From Gammaproteobacteria bacterium RIFCSPHIGHO2_12_FULL_39_24 (GTDB lineage: Bacteria; Pseudomonadota; Gammaproteobacteria; Coxiellales; Coxiellaceae): a DNA stretch of 64,000 nucleotides. Location of the stretch: contig MGXZ01000013.1 in the NCBI GenBank assembly GCA_001802455.1, forward strand, positions 1 to 64,000, written 5' to 3'. How positions within the stretch are numbered: position 1 is the stretch's first letter; every line of letters begins with the position of its first letter. Both the position numbers and the translations under genes were made by a program. This document shows positions 58,132 to 64,000 of this stretch, piece by piece. The notes under the pieces are model-generated. The model did no database searches. It worked only from the letters and a program-made list of their open reading frames with translations, and was not told the origin of the DNA.

Positions 58132-60291
58132 TCACGCAATAACCTCCAGCGCAATTTTAAATGCAAAATATTTCGGAATAATTTGAATATTGTTTTCTTC
58201 ACAGAAACAATGGATCGCAATTTCATTCGATCTGCTGGTCACTAAAAACAGGCGATCATTTTTATTTTTGCGCAACAAAATCATATTCATCAAATCAATA
58301 CCACTATAATTTTTTCCTGAAAATTCATAATCTACAAAATACGTTTTTATCGTTTCATTTTTTTCATGCAAAAAAGCAGTTAATTTTTCTTTTGATTCGC
58401 AGTAAATCATGACGACATGTTTATTGATAGAATTGATTCTCTCTTTCCACGCATGAAATATTTCAATACTGTCATCAACACAAACCACTTCTGTATTTTC
58501 AAATAAAATTAAATTTTCAACAAACCACTGCGGTGGTGACTGTAGTGGTAACGTAATAAAAACAGACACACCTCGATCCACATTCGGCTTCACCGTAATT
58601 GCACCACGCCACTCTTCAAGTTTTTCTTTCGCATGCACCAACCCCAGTCCAGAACCTTTTTCTTTTGTGGTAAATCCACGGATAAATAACGACGAAAATA
58701 AATTCGTGGGAATACCTGCGCCGTTATCAGAAATTACAATAACAATTTTATTTTCAGATTTTTTAAGTGAAATACTCACACGCATATCCGTCGACACAAT
58801 CGCTTCGCACGCGTTATTAACAATATTCGTGAGAATACGTTTCATTTCAACCGGCACCACATTTACAAAAAATGCATATTGATCGGGAGAAAAATCATTT
58901 TCAATTTTCATTGACAGATTTGAAAACGCAATACGCCGTTCTGAGATCACCGACTCCAGCAGAACCGCAATTTGTGTTAACCACAACAGATCAGATCGAT
59001 CTAAAATAAAATTGCCTTTATCAAGATTATTCGTAATATCACGAATATGATTCAGCGAATCTCGCACAATAATCCACTTCGATTCTTCCATTTTCGGTAT
59101 GCGCTTAAAAACCATCTCCAACGCCGTTAAGGGTGATCGAACGTCGTGAGCGACTTGTTTGGAGATTTTTTCGATACCTTTTATTTTTTCATACTCAATG
59201 TCTTTAAGACGAAAAACCTCAAGTTTTGCAATCATTGTATTAAATCTATCAGCAAGCACCGAAAGCTCGTCTTGTGTTTTTCCAATATCAACTGTTCGTT
59301 TTAAATTTCCAGTGTAAATGATATCATCAATAACTTGATTCATTTTATTAATTCTTGCAACCAATTTTTTTGATAGGTAGGAAGAGATAACAAAACTAAT
59401 TATCAATGCAATAATAAATAAAAATAAAAAATCTTTTCTAAGATTATGTAACGCTTGCATTAAAGGTTTTTTGGATACAGTCATTTGTAAAATATAATAA
59501 TATCTTCCAGAAGTTAAATTTTGAACGTCTTTAATTTTACATTCGCAACAATATCCAACGTTTGCTGGAATTTTAAAATTAAAAACAACAGTTTTTGATT
59601 TAATATAATTACCAGATAATGCAGAAACAGAAATTTTATCTTCTCCCTGTGTAAACTTTCCATCCGAAGAAATAAATCCAAGCATATAACCGTTTGGAGA
59701 AAACAGTCCGATAGAAATAATATTTTTATTGTATTCAACTGAATTATGCAAAATCTGTCCTATATAACTAAGATGCACACCGGCTTCCAGTATCATATTT
59801 CTATTTGCATTGGGGATCATAATAAATTTAGAAGGAATTCCATATGGATAACTTGGAATAATCGGTGTAACAGCTTGATTCAAAGTTCCATCAACTAAAT
59901 TACGATAACCAGCACAATAGCTAAATAATGAGTTTTTTTGCTTCTTCAACGGCAAATCAGATGAACGTATAAATTTTCCATCCTTGTTAATAACATAAAA
60001 TCCCTGTATTCCAACCTGATTTGCAAGTAACGATAAGTCGCGATTTGATGGAATCGCTGAAAATTTCGATATCGTTTTTAAAATAGTAACTGCATTTTTA
60101 TTTACCTGGTCACTCACCTTTCCCATCTGATGGAACATATTAGCAACAACATTACCAAGTGAATTATATCTAGAAAAAAATTCGTCGTTAATATAATTTC
60201 TCACAACAAAATATGTGCCAATTAATATACCAATAGACAAAAACATACTAACGGCGAGTAAGGAAAGAAAAATTTTGGTTTTAAAATTCAT
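58132..60291 (-). CDS. hybrid sensor histidine kinase with periplasmic sensor domain, HAMP and C-terminal receiver
   Basis: H-box 'KISKQVAHDVRSPLTALEM', ATPase 'DNGAGIP...KGSGLGLVHAKEKLE', receiver 'VVCVDDSIEI...YFVDYEFS...LVTSRS...IIPKYFA'. Confidence 0.9.
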   Translation of the reverse strand: MNFKTKIFLSLLAVSMFLSIGILIGTYFVVRNYINDEFFSRYNSLGNVVANMFHQMGKVSDQVNKNAVTILKTISKFSAIPSNRDLSLLANQVGIQGFYVINKDGKFIRSSDLPLKKQKNSLFSYCAGYRNLVDGTLNQAVTPIIPSYPYGIPSKFIMIPNANRNMILEAGVHLSYIGQILHNSVEYNKNIISIGLFSPNGYMLGFISSDGKFTQGEDKISVSALSGNYIKSKTVVFNFKIPANVGYCCECKIKDVQNLTSGRYYYILQMTVSKKPLMQALHNLRKDFLFLFIIALIISFVISSYLSKKLVARINKMNQVIDDIIYTGNLKRTVDIGKTQDELSVLADRFNTMIAKLEVFRLKDIEYEKIKGIEKISKQVAHDVRSPLTALEMVFKRIPKMEESKWIIVRDSLNHIRDITNNLDKGNFILDRSDLLWLTQIAVLLESVISERRIAFSNLSMKIENDFSPDQYAFFVNVVPVEMKRILTNIVNNACEAIVSTDMRVSISLKKSENKIVIVISDNGAGIPTNLFSSLFIRGFTTKEKGSGLGLVHAKEKLEEWRGAITVKPNVDRGVSVFITLPLQSPPQWFVENLILFENTEVVCVDDSIEIFHAWKERINSINKHVVMIYCESKEKLTAFLHEKNETIKTYFVDYEFSGKNYSGIDLMNMILLRKNKNDRLFLVTSRSNEIAIHCFCEENNIQIIPKYFAFKIALEVIA

Positions 60292-61041
60292 TTATTGCGT
60301 TCCAACACCAGCAGTTAATCCTCCATCAACAACAATATTTTCGCCATTAATAAATCCCGCATTTTTTGAAATGAGAAAATCAACCAATGATGAAATTTCA
60401 GAAGGCTCCGCAATTCTTTTAGCTGGTGTTTTCGAAATTATTTTTTCATAATGAGATGAAATTAAATCATCTTGAACACCCATTTTTGTTTTAACATAGC
60501 CTGGAGATACTGAGTTACAAGTAATACCATACTCACCAGCTTCTACGGCCACAGTTTTCATTAAACCCAATGCAGCATGTTTTGATGCTACATACGCAGA
60601 TGATTTGTTAGCGCCTAAAAATCCTTGCACAGACGCAATATTAACAATCCTTCCATATTTATTTTTTTTCATTTCTGGTAAAAATGCTTTCATTAACAAA
60701 AATTGACTTTTAACATTGATATTAAAAACACAGTCCCATTGCTCAAGAGAAACATTTTCAACTTCCTCAAACGATCCGCCATACCCAGCATTGTTAATGA
60801 GTATATTTGGATAAAGATGATTTTTTTTTAAAGTTTTTATAAATTTTTCAACTGAGAGAAGATCACCTAAATCAACACAATACGAGATCACATTATCTAA
60901 CTTTGATCGTTCTGTAAGTTTACTAAGTGCATTTATGTTCTTATCTAGCAACAAAAGTACATCAATTTTATTCCGTATTGATTTTACAATTTGAAAACCA
61001 ATACCCGCACCTGCTCCAGTAATCAAAGCAATTTTTTTCAT
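60292..61041 (-). CDS. SDR-family oxidoreductase (3-hydroxybutyrate-dehydrogenase-like)
   Basis: 'KKIALITGAGAGIG', 'SAYVASKHAALGLMKTVAVEAGEYGITCNSVSPGYVKT'. Confidence 0.92.
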   Translation of the reverse strand: MKKIALITGAGAGIGFQIVKSIRNKIDVLLLLDKNINALSKLTERSKLDNVISYCVDLGDLLSVEKFIKTLKKNHLYPNILINNAGYGGSFEEVENVSLEQWDCVFNINVKSQFLLMKAFLPEMKKNKYGRIVNIASVQGFLGANKSSAYVASKHAALGLMKTVAVEAGEYGITCNSVSPGYVKTKMGVQDDLISSHYEKIISKTPAKRIAEPSEISSLVDFLISKNAGFINGENIVVDGGLTAGVGTQ

Positions 61042-61733
61042 AGCAATCCTTTTGTTGGAAAAATCTCCAGGGTGTCAAGTCGAATATTTTGTGAACTCAT
61101 CACGGAATCAACAATCAAATCTGAAACCTGATTAACACACAACATATCTTTTTTAAAAAAATCTTTTCTTTTTTTCCAAATATCAGTTGCAACAGCACCC
61201 AAAATAACATGAGTACAAAAAATATTGTCACCTTCCCAATCTTCGTTAATTGCTCGAGATAATGCTTTTAAACCTAACTTAGATGCAGCATAAGCTCCAT
61301 TTTCTTTCAGGTAATAGTTTTCTGCGATTGAGCCTATATTTACAACTTTCGCACCATTAGCATTTTTTAAAAATGGGTAAGCATATTTCAAAACAAAAAA
61401 TGAACCAGTTAAGTTGGTATCAATAATTGATCTCCACTCAGAAATATCAATTTTATCTAGAGATTTAAAAACTCCAACACCAGCGTTATTAACTAAATAA
61501 TGTATTGGCGCGTTAAGAGAGGAATACCAAGTAAAAAAGTTTTTTATAGATTCAATAGAAGTAACATCTAAATATTGTTCAATAACGCTATTTGTAAATT
61601 TCAAAGTTGGGTTAAAATCAAAACTTCTACTGGTGATAATCACCATAACATTTTTTTTTCTGAATGAATTTGCTATTGCATTTCCAACACCTCTTTTTGC
61701 ACCCGTAATTAATGCAATATGACTATTACTCAT
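61038..61733 (-). CDS. SDR-family oxidoreductase
   Basis: 'IALITGAKRGVGNAIANSF', 'YLVNNAGVGVF', 'GAYAASKLGLKALSRAI'; 4-bp overlap with the downstream SDR gene. Confidence 0.92.
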   Translation of the reverse strand: MSNSHIALITGAKRGVGNAIANSFRKKNVMVIITSRSFDFNPTLKFTNSVIEQYLDVTSIESIKNFFTWYSSLNAPIHYLVNNAGVGVFKSLDKIDISEWRSIIDTNLTGSFFVLKYAYPFLKNANGAKVVNIGSIAENYYLKENGAYAASKLGLKALSRAINEDWEGDNIFCTHVILGAVATDIWKKRKDFFKKDMLCVNQVSDLIVDSVMSSQNIRLDTLEIFPTKGLL

Positions 61734-61754
61734 ATAAAATTCCAGATAGATGTG

Positions 61755-61812
61755 GTAAATATTCGATTAACCTGTTATGACCAATGTTGACACAGGTTAA
61801 TCGAATATTTAC
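61755..61812. promoter_or_regulatory. perfect 21-bp inverted repeat upstream of SDR genes
   Basis: GTAAATATTCGATTAACCTGT-(16 nt)-ACAGGTTAATCGAATATTTAC. Confidence 0.85.
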
Positions 61813-61962
61813 TGAATGTGATCATAACGTTGCTCATATAATCATTACACCTCAAAATGTGATTTTTTTGCGTTTGTTTGCACCGGTGAATCAACACAGA
61901 ACCGCGCACGCAGTAAGCGGAACGGAAGTGATCTAATCATCACAAAAACCAATCGTTAGAAA

Positions 61963-63255
61963 TCATTCGCAACTCAGCCCCGCTCGCCACTCACCCATCG
62001 GGGATGGGTGTGATCGTAACTTATTAAATATTTTTCTCCTAATCAACACCCCACCAAACGCTAACAACATCAAAACTGAAATAAATAACAACACATTTTT
62101 CGTTACATCAACACTGAAAAAACACAATGATCCCGCTAACATCATTCCGCTGAGTTGTTTCACCAAACCATTTGCTGACATAAAAACCATGGAATTAAAT
62201 GCGCTGTTGGTGCCCACTAATTCTGGTTTCATATTCTTTGTTAGCCAGGTAAAGCATAATGTTTGGCAGCTACTAAAAAAACCAAGCAAAAAGTAAAGCG
62301 CTAGAACAATACTCAGCGAAAGCGGTATGGAAAATAATTGCGGAAGCAACGTTAAAAAACTCACACCCGAACCAACCAGTACAATCCATTCGGGATGCTG
62401 AAATTTATCAGCAATCAACCCCCACGTTGGAAGTCCAATCATCAAGCCAATAAATAATGCCATCACAACATAGGTACTGTGAATATCGGTAAATTGAAAA
62501 AGATGAATAAAAATTACCACACCCCACAACGTTCCAATAATACTTACCGGCGTATCCAGAAAAATTACTAAAATACAATCAAACCAATTTTTTTTATTTT
62601 TCAATATCATCAATAAACTATTTAACAATTGTTTACTATTAATCGTGGTTTTATTGTGATGTGTATTTTCATACGTCGGATGAAGACATAAAAAATTAAT
62701 CAAAATAACCAGAATACCAAAGCTTGCCATGATCAACATGGCAGACTTTATGCCGTAATCGTTAACCAGCATCAACAAAGGATATTGGCAAACCAAGCCA
62801 CCCAACATACCGGCTGCCAAAAATAAACCGACATACAATGTAAATCGTTTTGAAAATAGCAGCGCTAAAATTCGTATTCCGCCGATAAATGAAAATGTTC
62901 CACCAAAAAAACCGCAAAAAAAGCGAGCGAACCATTGTAAATAAATATTTACACTGATGAATAACAAAAATGCGGCGAGTATAGATCCTGATATCGCAAA
63001 AAGTAGCGTTTTTCGCAGTGGAAAACGATCCAGCATAAATCCAACTGGAAGCAAACCAACTACATCACCATAATAATAAGCAGCAGAGAGTGACGCAATT
63101 TGAGCGTGATGATAAATACCGAGAGATAAAAATGTCGGTGCAAGCACATTGAAATAACTCATTTGACCTGCTTCAAAAAAATAAAACAGCGTGATTGCAA
63201 AAAATGTCAGCAGATCATGGCGGGAAACTTTTTCAAACAAAAAACTCTTGCGCAT
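61963..63255 (-). CDS. MFS transporter
   Basis: 12-TM, 'VVGLLPVGFMLDRFPLRKTLLFA'. Confidence 0.9.
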   Translation of the reverse strand: MRKSFLFEKVSRHDLLTFFAITLFYFFEAGQMSYFNVLAPTFLSLGIYHHAQIASLSAAYYYGDVVGLLPVGFMLDRFPLRKTLLFAISGSILAAFLLFISVNIYLQWFARFFCGFFGGTFSFIGGIRILALLFSKRFTLYVGLFLAAGMLGGLVCQYPLLMLVNDYGIKSAMLIMASFGILVILINFLCLHPTYENTHHNKTTINSKQLLNSLLMILKNKKNWFDCILVIFLDTPVSIIGTLWGVVIFIHLFQFTDIHSTYVVMALFIGLMIGLPTWGLIADKFQHPEWIVLVGSGVSFLTLLPQLFSIPLSLSIVLALYFLLGFFSSCQTLCFTWLTKNMKPELVGTNSAFNSMVFMSANGLVKQLSGMMLAGSLCFFSVDVTKNVLLFISVLMLLAFGGVLIRRKIFNKLRSHPSPMGEWRAGLSCE

Positions 63256-63895
63256 TATTTTTCTCCTGATACACCACCACTCTCACTGGCAACCCATCCA
63301 TATTAGCAATGCGAATTGGCATAACAAAAATATGGTATCGTCCAGCCGCAACATTCTTAAACTCAAGATTTTCGATAATTAAAATATTATTGGATAATAG
63401 CAAATGATGTACGCTTAATGTTGTGTCGTGAATATCATCAACACTGAAATAATCAATGCCAACTATTTTTACTTTCAGATCAATTAGCAATCGCGCTGCA
63501 TCTGGCTCAATAAAAACATATTCTTCAGTAAACTCCGATTGATTCGACATCAATGAATTATCAGTTTTAAAAAAAACAAAATCATTCTCCTGAATGGTTT
63601 GATTCATTAAAAAATCAGCTGATATTGATTTAAGACCAATCGGTGTTTGAATAATCACGCCCACTCCAATTAAATCATTTACAGTATAATCACTGCTCGA
63701 TTTTCCACCGAAAATAACATGCGCTGGAAAATCAACATGGGTTCCGATGTGATTACACATACTGATTTCACACAACCCAAAATCAGAACCCGCCTCAAGA
63801 GAATGCAAATATTTTTTCTTAAAAATAGGATCACCTGGAAACATCAGCATCTCTTCCGAAATCTCACGCGTTAAATCTTGGTACAACATACTCAT
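63233..63895 (-). CDS. cyclase family protein (kynurenine formamidase-like)
   Basis: 'LTREISEEMLMFPGDP', 'ISMCNHIGTHVDFPAHVIFGGKS' HxGTHxDxPxH motif. Confidence 0.92.
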   Translation of the reverse strand: MSMLYQDLTREISEEMLMFPGDPIFKKKYLHSLEAGSDFGLCEISMCNHIGTHVDFPAHVIFGGKSSSDYTVNDLIGVGVIIQTPIGLKSISADFLMNQTIQENDFVFFKTDNSLMSNQSEFTEEYVFIEPDAARLLIDLKVKIVGIDYFSVDDIHDTTLSVHHLLLSNNILIIENLEFKNVAAGRYHIFVMPIRIANMDGLPVRVVVYQEKNNAQEFFV

Positions 63896-64000
63896 CCCTC
63901 CAACTCAAACCAAAAATATCGTTCTCTGCCAACCAACATCACTGATGAATAAAAATAATTTTTCCATTGCGCGCTGTCGATGTTCCAAGCTTCTTTTCCA
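63892..64000 (-). CDS. C-terminal fragment of an upstream gene cut by the window edge
   Basis: open frame ...GKEAWNIDSAQWKNYFYSSVMLVGRERYFWFELEG* ending in TGA overlapping the next ATG. Confidence 0.5.
   Translation of the reverse strand, partial: GKEAWNIDSAQWKNYFYSSVMLVGRERYFWFELEG

Overview
The window is a densely coded bacterial chromosomal segment, probably from a gammaproteobacterium of the Legionellales/Coxiellaceae type. That assignment is an inference from gene content and order; no rRNA is present. Most genes are housekeeping or metabolic: tgt, hpt, nagZ, miaA, putA, ppa, tadA, guaA/guaB, orn, plsY, rnr, fumC, uvrY-uvrC, serS, a leucine dehydrogenase-pdhABC cluster and two RND efflux systems. 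There are two tRNAs (Arg-CCU, Ser-UGA), one intact IS630-family element and one VapBC module. The least ordinary observations are: (i) a family of long foldback elements with a shared internal motif (4.85-5.06 kb, 9.26-9.47 kb, and a short copy near 57.95 kb); (ii) hexanucleotide GTGGGA/GTGAGT-type tandem repeats placed at stop/start junctions and in-frame inside genes, plus a separate TGATAAC-type heptamer family in spacers; (iii) a MITE-like element whose second, partial copy abuts the IS630 and supplies the stop codon of an SSB-like gene; (iv) an orphan encapsulated-ferritin-like gene; (v) an ACP-acyl-AMP-ligase-PlsC fusion next to an MFS transporter, resembling a rearranged Aas/LplT; (vi) a five-gene glucose oxidation operon with a structured leader; (vii) a vapBC module between pdhA and pdhB; (viii) a two-SDR plus hybrid sensor kinase cluster downstream of a perfect 21-bp inverted repeat. 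No CRISPR array, prophage or recognised defence island was seen. All calls come from reading the sequence and supplied translations; no database search was run.
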